Below are positions 23,377 to 35,075 of a stretch of DNA of 64,000 bases, piece after piece. Position 1 is the stretch's first letter. Each line of letters starts with the position of its first letter. Below the pieces are notes generated by a model, which saw nothing but the letters and a program-made list of their open reading frames with translations, had not been told where the DNA came from and ran no database searches. The position numbers were made by a program, and so were the translations under genes. Source of the stretch: Vandiemenella viatica (Eukaryota; Arthropoda; Insecta; Orthoptera; Morabidae); NCBI GenBank assembly GCA_031002005.1, contig CM061918.1:60951478-61015477 (forward strand), read 5' to 3'.

Positions 23377-23645
23377 TGTTAGTGTGACTTTTTTTTTACT
23401 TATTGCTTTACGCCTCATCCACGGCTAAGGTCATTAGAGGCGGGATGGAGCTTGGGACAAGGAAAGGGAAGGAATTTGGCCATGGCCTTTTTAGAGGAAG
23501 CATCCCGGCATTCGCCTGGAGCGATTTGGGGAAACCATGTAAAACCCAAATCTGGAAGCCCGGAAGGGAATTCGAACCCACGTCCTCCCGAATGCGTGGC
23601 CAGAACGTTAACCGTTCACCCACCACGCTCGGTTTGTTAGCGTGA
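23377..23645 (-). mobile_element. tRNA-derived SINE, subfamily A, with 11-bp target duplications
   Basis: SINE body at 23388-23634 on the minus strand: A tract, GGCTTTACG-like end, hairpin GCCTC...GAGGC, core, box B, box A. It is flanked by TGTTAGTGTGA (23377-23387) and TGTTAGCGTGA (23635-23645), one mismatch. Confidence 0.95.
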
Positions 23646-24049
23646 ATCTAAAAATATCAGTTTTTACACACGCTATGCATAGAAGGTAGAGTACGTTAAA
23701 AGTACTTTTGTTCACCGCCAAATCCACGTCATTCTCGCAACGTAGTGTAGAAATAGGGGTTAACATTGATATGCTTTGTTTAATTAATATCGTACTTCTT
23801 TACTGAAAAATAATTTGTAGTTGAAACCAGTATTTTGTTTGAAATTTATAATAAAAACATTACCTATGTAAACAGAAGTTCGCACTGATTAGGAGGGAGG
23901 CTCAGTCAATCAAGTACTTGATGTATATCGCCTGATAAGTAGGAATATCACTAACGTAATTACTTCTCAGTGATTGTCATAAAATAATGAATGCAAGCGT
24001 AATATGATTAACTAAGTACAATTCGCGTCAGTCAATAACCTGCGAGATT
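23646..24049. other. Unassigned sequence
   Basis: No feature recognised. Confidence 0.4.
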
Positions 24050-24372
24050 GGCCGCAAACCTCAAAACGCCGCCTTCCTAGATTCAGGTCCAAATTCCAAC
24101 ACTGAGCTGTTAATTTATTTTCCGTCGGGTTTCTTTAAGATCACATATGCCTCCCCGCACTACCTATTGATCTCTGGCACGAGACATGGAGTTGACAGGG
24201 CAGCGCCGCAATTGGACCATTGTTTTTCCCGTGTTGTTTCCTCCAGGGTATTCATTAAACAGCAGGCTGAGTGGACCTGGTGAGCCGTTTCAGACGTTCA
24301 GCTCCTCAGCCTAGTAGGGGATCGCACCCAGGTCATCCAGACTACTGCCTGAGCTGCACGCCCGGCTATAAT
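24050..24372 (-). mobile_element. Second tRNA-derived SINE family
   Basis: On the minus strand the end near 24372 starts GCCGGGCGTGCAGCTCAGGC (box A-like GCAGCTCAGGCAGT), followed after about 30 bp by GGGTGCGATCCCC (box B-like). A body of about 250 bp follows. The body differs from subfamilies A and B. Single copy here, so boundaries are approximate. Confidence 0.55.
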
Positions 24373-24408
24373 TTCATTTAATTTTATTTTTTATTTATTG
24401 CCTCTAAT

Positions 24409-24560
24409 GCTGGCTTCCCACGGCCAGTGGTTTTGTAGGCCGCACCATGCAGGTAAATTGTACGGATCAGTACGCGCCGCCGCAGGCTGGGCTTCGTAAC
24501 CTCGCAGCCACCTCCCCACCACGTTTCATAGTGCCGTTTCAGCTTTGATGTTTACCGACT
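24409..24560 (+). mobile_element. Partial MITE, same family as 24629-24984
   Basis: Starts TGGCTTCCCACGGCCAGTGG, a diverged form of the neighbouring TIR, and shares GCGCGCCGCAGG...CCACCTCC.CACCACGTT with the interior of the next element. The right half is missing. Confidence 0.5.
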
Positions 24561-24628
24561 GGGCTACGGATAGAGGCGCGCCATCCCTTTGACCAGTGGC
24601 GGCTCCCTTCCCATGGCCCTCTATTGTT

Positions 24629-24984
24629 AAGCCGCGTTCCCACGACGTCTTGTAACGGAGGCGGCACGTCATTAGCCGAAGTGTAGGGACGAGCGCGCGC
24701 CGCAGGTTAGCCCTCGCTACCTCGCCGCCACCTCCTCACCACGTTGCCTAGTGTCGTTTGGCACAGAGCACTTTACAGCAACTGAAGGGGTGCGGACCAC
24801 TGCTGCAAATCGATGGCAACAGCGCTCCACTACGCACGCCTGTTATGTTTACCGACACAGAGATGGTAGCTGCATCTCGTCCACGCTAACAGAGGCGACC
24901 TTGTTCCCATAACGTGCTGTCGAGTATTCGTCCCGTCCCATCCCGTCCCGCCTTCGTTACACGACGTCGTGGGAACGCGGCTTT
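24629..24984. mobile_element. MITE with about 35-bp TIRs
   Basis: Left end AAGCCGCGTTCCCACGACGT and, reverse-complemented, right end AAGCCGCGTTCCCACGACGT, continuing with near-identical TGTAACGRAGGCGG on both sides. The interior is GC-rich and non-coding, about 355 bp. Candidate TA or TTA target bases flank it, but the exact boundary is ambiguous and the superfamily is not determined. Confidence 0.8.
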
Positions 24985-25374
24985 AGCTGGAACGGCCCGG
25001 CCAACAAATGCGCGGGCCGAGGGAAACCACCTTAAGCGAACTCTCTTGGGAAGGTGAACAGATGGACTGGAGTAGTTCGTCGTTGCCTTCCACGGAGTTT
25101 TTTCCTATCTGTTATCGTAGGTGTGGCTGACTGTGATAATGTGTCTGTTCAGTATGAAATGCGATACAAAGAAGGGAGAGGGGAAGACTCGCTGCCGACC
25201 CATTCGGGCCTTCTCTTCCACCAGGCTTGACGTCCCCATGCGACAGACGAATCACTATCAACAATGGAGTAAGTCCTCACTAGAGGCGCGCCTCGGAGAG
25301 ATTTCGGATTTAACCTAAGACTTTGCTGCACAATCCAATTATTACGAACTGTGCGCCACCACCACTGCTACCCT
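24985..25374. other. Unassigned sequence
   Basis: Moderately GC-rich. Short open frames on both strands show no motif. Confidence 0.4.
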
Positions 25375-25560
25375 GCCGGCGAATTTCTTTCACGACCAGG
25401 ACTCGAGCTAGCTAACGCCGTGTCAGAGCCAGGTACCATAACGATGCCGCAACCAACTGAACCAACGGGCATGGTAAACATAGTTGTCGCAAATATATAG
25501 TACTTCGGCACCTTGTGGTGGACTGGCGATATTTTTTTTCTCTCGCCCTGCCACTCCCAA
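25375..25560 (-). mobile_element. tRNA-derived SINE, third family (copy 1)
   Basis: Minus strand: GCCCGTTGGTTCAGTTGGTTGCGGC (in 25440-25475) contains a box A-like TGGTTCAGTTGG, and TAGCTCGAGTCCTGG near 25400 is box B-like. The block GGTACCTGGCTCTGACAC and GTCCTGG...GAAAGAAATT recur in plus orientation at 36350-36690, which supports a SINE family. Confidence 0.6.
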
Positions 25561-26921
25561 GGGGAACATATAGATTGTGGGTAAGACTCTTCCGACATGT
25601 GAGCAGTGGCATACATAAATGATACTCGCCATAAGGGTATTTGCACATTTACAATTTATTTACATCAAATTATATATACAAACAGTCGTCCTTAATCTAT
25701 AAGACATCCCTTCATCTTTCTACGGTGCTTGCCAGTACATTGCTTTAATGGTTTCCTCACACCTGTTATAAAGACTGTTGCTCGCGGAAGCTTTTGGCTG
25801 CTCCTGTTGTAGACACTTCTAAGTTCAGCTCCGCCTGTCTCCTGAATCGGACTCTTGAGCCTCACAGACAGCTCCTTTCTTCTCGTTCACATGGGTTTTG
25901 ATTTCTAACCCCCTCCCTGGAATCAGTGGCAGTGGGGAGAATTTTCCACCAATAGAGACGGTTGCTTCCATCTTATTCCAAGTGGTGTCATGCTCCAGCT
26001 TAATTCTGGTGATACGTGACCCGTTTCATTGTCATTGCCTTCTACATCGCCACATTCCAAAGCCACTAACTGTTTTCTTTTCCTGTTGCAACTGCCCCGG
26101 TTCTGGCTGGAACTATGAAATCATAACTATCGCCCAGCTTCAGCCAAAAATCCCTTGGGACATCACAACCTGTGGGAAAACGATAATAAGAAGAATACTT
26201 GCGTTACGTAAATATTCGTCTACTCTTGGGTTAATTCCTATGCCGTATATCGTCAATACTAGTGTTATGCTAAGATATGCGAGCCTTACTTCCGTATGTT
26301 TCCTGCATGTCTTGTAGTTCTTTTGTCTGTTTAAAAGTGTTCTGATTGAAACGAGCTATAAGATTAAGTTTGACATTAAAAATCGTTGAAAGCTGTGATG
26401 TTTTGCCGCATATCAGCGTTCCGTTTTCTTCTGGTTCGGTTCGCGTTTTAAGGTACTTCCACAGCTAAGTTGCAATTCTGGACTTTTTAAATTGAAAATA
26501 GCTGTGAATCTTTCCAGGAGACTTGCCGAATGATTCCGGTGTTAAAACAAGATTTCTCGACACTCAAATGCTTTGTCGCCATTTCAGGTAACTCACCGTT
26601 ATCTTTGTTATGAAAACTGGTTTTACCCAACAGTATGATATTTCGTGAGAGAAGCACCAATTTATAAGCACGCCAGTTTTTCATCAAGCTTAACATTAAA
26701 TACTTTTTTTACGTTACTTTGCAGCTACTGAAATAATCAAACAATGCACTGATTTGTTTTTGTTTTTTTTCGTTAATAGGACTAATGCATATTAAAACGT
26801 TAATCTTTTGTGAAAGAAAAACAAAAGAAAAGTATCGATTACTTAAGATTACCATATCTGAAATTAAGCTACTTCTCATACGCGTTATTTCTCTTTTTAT
26901 TTATATATATATATATATATA
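25561..26921. other. Unassigned sequence
   Basis: About 1.4 kb with no element or gene that I can recognise. The 139-codon open frame at 25898-26317 has no motif. Confidence 0.35.
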
Positions 26922-27151
26922 TCTGCTTAACGTCTCTCTAACAGCGAGGTCTTTTAGAGACGGGAAAGGATGGGGGGCAAGGAACGGGAAGGAATTCGGC
27001 CATGGCCTTTTGAAGGAAGCATCCCGGCATTTGCCTGGAGTGATTTGGGAAACCATAGAAAACCCAAATCTGGATGCCCGGATGGGTATTCGAACACCTG
27101 TCCTCTCGAATGCGAGGTCAGAACGCTAGCCGTTACACCACGGCGCTAGGT
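26922..27151 (-). mobile_element. tRNA-derived SINE, subfamily B
   Basis: Same tRNA head and core as subfamily A but with a different 3' end: the minus strand ends GTCTCTAAAAGACCTCGCTG, TTAGAGAGACGTTAAGCAG, with a GTCTC/GAGAC stem. An (AT)n tract lies immediately outside (26903-26922). Box B is mutated (GGTGTTCGAATACC). Confidence 0.9.
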
Positions 27152-28811
27152 GTATTATTTCTCGCTGGATAGGATAAGTTTTTGATAGTTCAGAAGCAAA
27201 TAAATTAATAATACAGTTTATCGTTAAAAGCTGTCTTTTATTTATTAACTGGAAATGGAAAAATCTTTATCTGGTCTTTCGCAGGGTATTTAGTTCGTAT
27301 TTAAGCATTTCATTTCCGTATTGCGAGGGGCCTACGGAATGGCTCGCACAGGTTGGAAGCGGTTTACGAGTATTAAATTCTGTCCGTGGCAGCCTTTCGC
27401 GTGCCCTTTCGTGGACTACACTGAACTGTGGTTATGACGTGAGATCTTAATCGGCCGCACAGAGATTAGCCGTGACCTCGGGACACGGAAATCGTGACCG
27501 CCATATCTTACAGAGGGAGAGATCCGTGCTATACACTGAGCTGTAAATCTCGCAATATCCTCAAGTTGACGTTTAACCCGCACTGAACATATTTTAGGAA
27601 ATGATTGAAGATTAAATTTGAAACATTTTGTTCCGATTCATTTTGACGTTTTGCGATCTCTCAGGGTTGCTACGTCTAATATTCCAGTTTTTCAAGTAAC
27701 TAGGATTTGCCTGTTATTTCTCCCGCGCGGATTTAATCGTTTTCAATAACGTATTTAACTTTTTTATTCGTTTCATTTAGCTACTTTCTTATTTCCAGAA
27801 TTACTACAAGTATTAGAAAGTTGTATAGTAATTAAAAAAAAGAAATTAACTAAAATGTTCTGATTAAGGACAGATTATCATTTCTTCTTCCGTCCTCGAT
27901 CACGTAGACTAACGAGATATACCACAGATTTTAAGCTAAACCATATGATTTCAAGTTGTGATAACCCTGCCTAAGTCAGTTCCATAGTTTTTGTGTATTG
28001 TGATAACGAAGGGATAAACTTATACAGCCTCCATATATAAGACAAAGAAGTTATTTGTTTTACATTTGTGAAATTTCCACTTCGTTATGTTTTACAACTG
28101 TAAGAAGAATTTTAAACCTTTTCCGTAAGAGTTTCGCTTCAATAGATCGTCAACCTTCGACGAGTCTCGATAATGCCCGAGGTGTACCAGCACAGCGCTG
28201 ATTGGCCAACCGGAACTTTGAAATAAATAACTGCATTTGATTTTATTTGCGCGTAAATTGCTAAAAGGAAGTGTACATTAATTTCGAATAAATAAACGAA
28301 TTTAATTTTATTGGCACTTCCACTGTTTAAATAAAGTATAACAGCGATGCTAACTGAAGGTAAATTATTTGTTCCGGAAGTAACAGTACAAAATTACTAA
28401 AAAAATTTAATGCGAGGTAGAAATTAAAAAAAAAAAATTAGTCACACATTAGTTTTAGTTTATATGTTAGTTTTTGTTTATTTCCGACGGCTAGATGCAA
28501 AAATTCTTGTAAGGATAAGAGCATCCGTTGTTTACGCTGTATTATCTGTAGCAGTAGTTACAGGATCCAAGTGACAATATAACCTAAGGATGTATTTGAC
28601 ATACGATAACAAACAGAAAGGCTATTAAAACTCGGATAAAGTTTACACTAACATAAACAATTTGATTTGATTTTATTTGCAATTATAATGTCAAAAAGAA
28701 GTGCGATGCCAGTTAAAAGACAATTACCTGTTGTGTAAAAAATTATAATGCGACGTTCGTTTAAATCTGCATGTAGCTATTTCTTTATTTGCGACAGTTA
28801 AATCCACAAAT
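27152..28811. other. Mostly unassigned sequence
   Basis: No gene recognised. About 27705-27900 resembles 47487-47790 and is listed separately. Pieces near 28200-28420 and 28660-28750 resemble each other loosely (ATTTGATTTTATTTGC, AAAAGGAAGTG). Confidence 0.4.
27705..27900 (+). repeat. Dispersed repeat copy, partner of 47487-47790
   Basis: Shares TCTCCCGCGCGGAT, TACTTTCTTATT(T/C)CC, AATTAACT(A/G)A.(G)AAATGTTC and surrounding AT-rich sequence with the partner in the same orientation. Non-coding. Confidence 0.5.
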
Positions 28812-30512
28812 TCGTGTAATGGTCTATTCTCTGTAGCAGTTACTAGAACATACATTCATGTAATGATCTATTCTCTGTAGTAGTTACTAGACCATACATT
28901 TATGCAATGGTCTATTCTCTGTAGCAGTTAATAGACCATACATTCATGTAATGGTCTATTCTCTGTAGCAGTTACTATAACATACATGGTCTGTTCTCTG
29001 TAGCAGTTAATAGACCATACATTCATGTAATGGTCTATTCTCTGTAGCACTTACTAGAACATACATTCATGTAATGGTCTATTCTCTGTAGCAGTTACTA
29101 CAACATACATTCATGTAATGGTCTATTCTCTGTAGCACTTACTAGAACATACATTCATGTAATGGTTTATTTTCTGTAGCAGTTACTACAACATACATTC
29201 ATGCAATGGTCTATTCTCTGTAGCAGTTACTAGAACATACATTCCTGTAATGGTATATTCTCTGTAGCAGTTACTAGAACATACATTCATATAATGGTCT
29301 ATTCTCTGTAGCAGTTACTAGAACATACATTCATGTAATGGTCTATTCTCTCTAGCAGTTACTACAACATACATTCATGTAATGGTCTATTCTCTGTAGC
29401 AGTTACTAGAACATACATTCATATAATGATCTATTCTCTGTAGCAGTTACGAGAACATACATTCATATAATGGTCTATTCTCTGTAGCAGTTACTAGAAC
29501 ATAAATTCATGTAATGATGTATTCTCTGTAGCAATTACTAGAACATACATTCATGTAATGGTCTATTCTCTGTAGCAGTTACTACAACATACATTCATGT
29601 AATGGTCTATTCTCTGTAGCAGTTACTAGAACATACATTCCTGTAATGGTCTGTTCTCTGTAGCAGTTACTAGAACATACATTCATATAATGGTCTATTC
29701 TCTGTAGCAGTTACTAGAACATAAATTCATGTAATGATCTATTCTCTGTAGCAGTTACCAGAACATACATTCACGTAATGATCTATTCTCTGTAGCAGTT
29801 ACTAGAACATACATTCATATAATGGTCTATTCTCTGTAGCAGTTACTAGAACATAAATTCATGTAATGATCTATTCTCTGTAGCAGTTACGAGAACATAC
29901 ATTCATACAAATGGTCTATTCTCTGTAGCAGTTACTACAACATACATTCATGTAATTATCTATTCTCTGTAGCAGTTACGATAACATACATTCATATAAA
30001 TGGACTATTCTCTGTAGTAATTACTAGAGCATAAATTCATGTAATGATCTATTCCCTGTAGCAGTTACTACAACATACATTCACGTAATGATCTATTCTC
30101 TGTAGCAGTTACTAGAACATACATTCATATAATGGTCTATTCTCTGTAGCAGTTACTAGAACATAAATTCATGTAATGATCTATTCTCTGTAGCAGTTAC
30201 CAGAACATACATTCACGTAATGATCTATTCTCTGTAGCAGTTACTAGAACATAAATTCATATAATGGTCTATTCTCTGTAGCAGTTACTAGAACATAAAT
30301 TCATGTAATGATCTATTCTCTGTAGCAGTTACGAGAACATACATTCATAAATGGTCTATTCTCTGTAGCAGTTACGATAACATACATTGATATAAATGGA
30401 CTATTCTCTGTAGTAATTACTAGAGCATAAATTCATGTAATGATCTATTCCCTGTAGCAGTTACGAGAAGATACATTCATGTAATGATCTATTCACTGTA
30501 TCAGTAACTAGA
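28812..30512 (+). repeat. 44-bp minisatellite with higher-order structure
   Basis: About 38 tandem units of a 44-bp monomer, readable as TGGTCTATTCTCTGTAGCAG followed by TTACTAGAACATACATTCAT and GTAA. Variants are discrete (ATGGTC or ATGATC; ACATAC or ACATAA; CATGTAA or CATATAA; TACTAG, TACGAG, TACCAG, TACTACAA). A multi-unit block around 29666-30070 recurs around 30110-30470. The marker TGGACTATTC...TAGTAATTACTAGAGC is at 30001 and 30397, 396 bp (nine units) apart. A short unit lies near 28980. Not coding. Confidence 0.97.
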
Positions 30513-31998
30513 AGCAGGCGCAACAAACCTAATAATTCTTTGATAGTAGGTAAGAAACAGGGAAGTTTAATGAAAAGTCAGAGAAAGGTTACAGGAAACG
30601 TAGGTAATCGCGAAATCATCATTATTTGTTTTTGAAATTAAGTTCCCTTAGAAAGGTTTTCATAACGATAAATATTTCCATCATTTTTGACGGACTTTGT
30701 CGAAGTAATTGCAGAGATAAAAAAACATTATAACGGAAGGAGGAGATGCGTTATTCTTTTCCTTGCTATGAGTCTGACTAAGTGCGTATTTTGATAACCT
30801 GTCATTTCCTGCTATGGACGGAACAGCAAAAAAGCGATTGGTAAGGCGGGATTTTCTATGTAGAAATGTACTTTTTTACCTCAGCTAATGATGCGGTTAT
30901 CTGTATGCGTTTTAAATGATTGACACTAACCACGAATGCTGCCCGTGTAACCGGCTTTACTCTAGTGCAGAAATAAGAAATGAAATTTCATAATAACATT
31001 CCATGAAGTCATCAGCACAATTAGGAAAAACCATTTACTACTTCTCACCATTAAAAGTAAAAATAAGGATATGAGACGAACATAGTTCTCAAATACGAAT
31101 AGAAAGCAATTTCGAAATATAAATTTTCTGATTGGTTATTTTCGATACTTCGTAAAAGGCTGGTTGTAACAAGTGAACACTATATTATGCCTGTACGAAC
31201 ACTTGCTTCTCACGATAAAAGTAAGGAAAACGTTTTCTTTTCTTCAATTTTAATCGAGGATCCGCTGGCCCAAGTCTGCTCCAATACAGAAGACCTATAG
31301 CACCATACGTCGACAGAATCACGGAGCGTTCTTGCATCATTTAACACAGATAAAGCAACATTAGTAGGACATTAATATGAAGCAAGAAGGGAAGACACTG
31401 GTAGAGTGTATTCATTCAAAATGAAGACCCTAAAATCTTCCTTGTCCCCTTCTTACCACTCACCAGCACCAAACACTGGGCGGAATGATTTTCCTTTGCA
31501 ACAAGCATCGAAACCAGATAAACCTGAATCTGCCGTGGAGTTCTTACATCGTCCGATGTATAACGAATATTTCCTACCACACAGAAGCACAGCTGCTTAG
31601 GCACTGTAAGCGAATCTAGCAAAGCTCCTAAGTAGTTATCTATAAATTACGAAGATAAGTTTGAACTATATACCAGACAAACCAAGTCTTCCAACACTTG
31701 TTGGAGCTTAACTAGCCTACTCTCTATAAATTCATTTATCAAAACAGAGACTACTGTACTAACATAGAGAAAAAGCAGGAATTTCGCTGATCGACCTTCT
31801 ATTCTGTACCATTGTAAGCAGTTCTCCCCACTCCATGCCTCCCATCATGTCTAAAAAACCGGTTTCGTTTGTTCTCTAATTATTGCTATAGGATCGTTGA
31901 CGTCAATATGATTAGAGCTGCTGTAACTTGAGTATACGTTAAGCGGCTATCATCGGCACTTATCAGATGGATAATTTCGTCTGTGAGATAGTTTCGTC

Positions 31999-32049
<51 letters not shown>

Positions 32050-32197
32050 ACTCTTCCTCCTAGCGTGGAATATAAGCAGTACAGATATTGGTAACTGAGA
32101 GATACCGTACTTTTTCGTTCTGTTAGAAGCAATTTCCAAAAATTGAAATAATGCAGACAGGGAAACAGCTAATTTAATAACAGCTAGCGGAACATAT
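30513..32197. other. Unassigned sequence including a poly(A) tract
   Basis: No gene recognised over about 1.7 kb. A nearly pure A run of about 48 bp lies at 32000-32048; its source element is not identifiable. Confidence 0.4.
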
Positions 32198-33452
32198 GTA
32201 GTCAGAAACATAGTTAATACTTTTGTATGAATAGTTGTAACGCCAATGCAACTGAATTTGTTGTTTATATTTCCCGAACGCGTTTCTCTTCATTCTACAT
32301 AGCATCTTCAGCGGTTCTGTCTGCTGGGTGTTTATACAAGTAATTAAATTTGTTCTATGTTACAATTTACACATGAAAATTATGGTATATACAGATATAT
32401 GCTTACTTACATTTTTCATTGGTCACATTTGCACAGTATTTCAGCATCAGTTGTATATGTATAGCAGTGCTGAAATACTTTACAATTACTAGCAAATGTG
32501 AGCAATGAAAAATGTAAGTAAGCATATATCTGTATATACCATAATTTTCTTGTGTAAATTGTAACATAACACAAATTTAACTTCATGTTTAAACACCCAA
32601 CAGACAGAACCGCTGAAGATGAAATGAAACGCGTTTTGGAAAAAAACAAACAAAAAAAAACAAACAAACAAACAAACAAACAAACAAATTCAATTGCATT
32701 GGCGTGAAAATTATTCATAAAAAAATTAACTATGTTTCTAACTACAGTATTTCAGCATCAGTTGTATCTGTAATAGCAGTGCTGAAATATTGTACAATAA
32801 CAAGCAAATGTGAGCAATAAAAATGTAAGTAAGCTTATATCTGTATAAACCATAATTTTCATGTGTAAATTGTGAAATTAATTACTTGTATAAACACCCA
32901 ACAGACAGAACCGCTGAAGATGCTCCAGGGAATGAAACGAAACGCGTTCGGGAAATAAAACAACAAATTCAATTGCATTGGCGTGACAATTATTATTTGC
33001 GATTATTCCCCTTTAGAAGAGCGATTGAACATGAAATCACGATTTAATCTTCAGCTGTTTCTCCTCTTTTCTTCCCAAAATCTCTTCATCGTCTCGGAGT
33101 GCTCGCTCTTCCGTTTATCTGTCCACTTCTTTCCAGGTTGTCGTGTTGTTCTTTGCTCCAAATTATCATTTGTGATCATATTATGACACAATGCGGTCTT
33201 CGAGATTTTCTATGTTGATCCGTTGTAGGTCCCTCTGGACCTCTTTCAGCCATTCTGTACCGCTTTTACTCTTTGTTATGATGTCAAGTAATTTCTTTGC
33301 TATTTTAGTGTTTTCCATACTGTAAATGTGGGTGTAGAACTTAGCTCGACGCTTTCTGATTTCTTCTGTTATTGTGTTGATCTTTTGATAGATTTCATTC
33401 TGTGGCCTCTTCATCATTCATTGGCGTGACAATTATTCATAAAAAATTGATC
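32198..33452. repeat. Foldback repeat: one inverted and two direct arm copies of a 250-270-bp unit
   Basis: Arm L (32198-32446, reverse) and arm R (32468-32745, forward) form an inverted repeat around a hairpin (AGTATTTCAGCA at 32435-32446, TGCTGAAATACT at 32468-32479). A third arm R' (32746-32994 plus 33438-33452) repeats R in direct orientation. Each arm carries CCGCTGAAGATG...GAAACG(CG) and ends ATTGGCGT. R contains a (CAAA)n expansion at 32641-32688. The shared outer word is TTAACTATGTTTC. Direct and inverted copies of one terminal repeat are known in Penelope-like elements, but no RT or GIY-YIG frame is present here, so class is not proven. Confidence 0.75.
32995..33418 (-). mobile_element. 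5'-truncated LINE tail flanked by 19-bp target duplications
   Basis: Inserted into foldback arm R'. CATTGGCGTGACAATTATT occurs at 32976-32994 and 33419-33437. The minus-strand frame 33181-33417 encodes a RT C-terminal piece (EIRKRRAKFYTHIYSMENTKI, SGTEWLKEVQRDLQRINIEN, a pattern common in LINE C-termini), followed by a 3' untranslated tail without poly(A). The insertion is 424 bp. Confidence 0.85.
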
Positions 33453-33586
33453 TTATCGCAATTGAGGAAATGGCCTACAATATCCAGATGATAGTTAATA
33501 TTGTTGCTGACTTTCTTTGTCCGCGTACGGTTGGTGACATGACTTTGTGTGTGCACACCCTTGTGAGTGGTTCCATTTTAAAACTC

Positions 33587-34340
33587 TCTTTTTTTTTTTT
33601 TTCGTTGTCAGTCTTTAGACTGGTTTGATCCATCCCTTCCTATCCTGTGCTAACCTCTTCATTTCCTTCATTTCTACATACCCCTTACAACCCACGTCCT
33701 CAATTATCTGCTTCATATATTCTAATCTCTGTCTACCTCTACAGTTCTTACCTTCGACTTTTCCCTCCACTAACAAATTAACCAATCCAGCATGTCTCAA
33801 AATATGGCCTACCAGCCTGTCTCTTCTTCCTGTAAGCTTCTTCCATAAACTTCTTCCATAAACTTCTTTTCTCACCCATCATTTACAAAACTCGTTCATT
33901 TCTTACTTTGTCTGTCCACCTAATTTTCAGCATTCTTCTGTAGAACCACATTTCAAATGCTTCAAGTTTCTTTCTTTCCGGTATTCCTAAAGTCCATGTT
34001 TCGCTACCGTAAAGTGCTGTGCTCCACACTTAGAATTTTAAAAAGTTCTTTCTAATTCCTAGATCAATATTTGAAACTAAAAGGTTTCTCTTTTTCATGA
34101 AGGCTCTTTTTGCTAGTGCTATTCTGCTTTTAACATCATTCCTGCTTCGGCCATCGGTTGTAATTTTGCTTCCCAAGTAACAGAACTCACTCACTTCTCC
34201 TATTGCATCCGATCCTATTTTTATATTTAATCTGCTAGTATTGGTATCATTTCTGCTAAATTTCATCACTTTTGTCTTACTTTGATTTATATTCAGTCCA
34301 AAATCTTCCTTCAGTATTTTGTTCATGCCATTCCCCAGTA
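33587..34340 (-). mobile_element. RTE-like LINE, 3'-terminal copy with poly(A)
   Basis: The minus strand ends in an A tract (33587-33602 as T on plus). Readable pieces: KIGSDAIGEVSEFCYLGSKI, TTDGRSRNDVKSRIALAKR, AFMKKRNLL, then RRDRLVGHILRHAGLVNLLVE and EYMKQIIEDVGCKGYVEMK. The frame is broken between 34030 and 33875 and the copy is 5'-truncated near 34340. It is one of six such copies in the window and the best preserved. Confidence 0.85.
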
Positions 34341-34622
34341 AGTACTCAAATAAGCTTTCACGATGTATGTGTAGTGAAATTTAAAAACCTGACCGAGTGC
34401 TACGATTCTCGTGCTATTATATCATGCCAAAATCGATCTCTTGCAGAAAGTTCGATAGTGGTTTTCCCAGAGCTCCCGTCGACACGCGAGCCTCGATACA
34501 AGATAGACGCTTCCGAGTTCCATCAAGCCGCAAAAATGACAGAAACCGAAATCTCAGCACTGGCATTTGCTCTACCGGTGACACTATTCCCAACAGTCAA
34601 GTCATTCTCCGTAAATCTTTAT
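34341..34622. other. Unassigned sequence
   Basis: Short open frames in two overlapping phases (34272-34720) without recognisable motif. Confidence 0.4.
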
Positions 34623-34855
34623 ATATAAAGATGAATGTATGTTTGTTTGTTTGTTTGTTCTTCATACGAATCCACAGTTTTCATCCTATCTCGATGAAAC
34701 TTTGCACACTTATCCTTTGAAACAAGGAGAAAAATACTGTCTACATTTTGTTGAAAAATTATATGTATAAATAACACATGTTGTCTCATAACTTCGAAAT
34801 ACGGCGATAGACAGACACGTTGGATGTGGACGTCAACGTACCGTGTTTCTGTGTA
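34623..34855 (+). repeat. Dispersed repeat beginning with a (TTTG)n run
   Basis: TATATAAAGATGAATGTATG, then (TTTG)n, then TTCTTCATACGAATCCACAG and ATCTCGATGAAACTTTGCAC. A diverged copy lies at 52170-52340. The layout is that of a widespread insect repeat seen from memory; class not determined. Confidence 0.55.
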
Positions 34856-35075
34856 GTGGACTGGCAGCTCAGTGGTTAAAGCGATTGCTTACGAACGTCG
34901 TGGTTTTCCGGTTCAAATCTCCGTGGAGGTTTAGATTTTTAAAAAATTGGTTTTCATCGTAAGAGTCAGGCCTGGGCCGTAGATTATTCGGATTGAATGT
35001 TAAACTGTAGATATTAGAAAGTTATGGGTGCAACGCAAGGCAAATCGTAGGTAGTCTTGCAATGTTGTACGTGTA
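34856..35075 (+). mobile_element. tRNA-derived SINE, fourth family (copy 1)
   Basis: Head GGACTGGCAGCTCAGTGGTT (box A TGGCAGCTCAGTGG) and GGTTCAAATCT (box B) about 35 bp downstream, then a body with GAATGTTAAACTGTAGATA. A degenerate second copy is at 37595-37790. Confidence 0.65.

Noticed and set aside
28812..30512. A CRISPR-like array
   Set aside because: Units are contiguous 44-bp tandem repeats without unique spacers, in a eukaryotic genome full of LINEs and SINEs.
31950..32211. Phenylalanine-run frames
   Set aside because: Produced by the poly(A) tract at 32000-32048.
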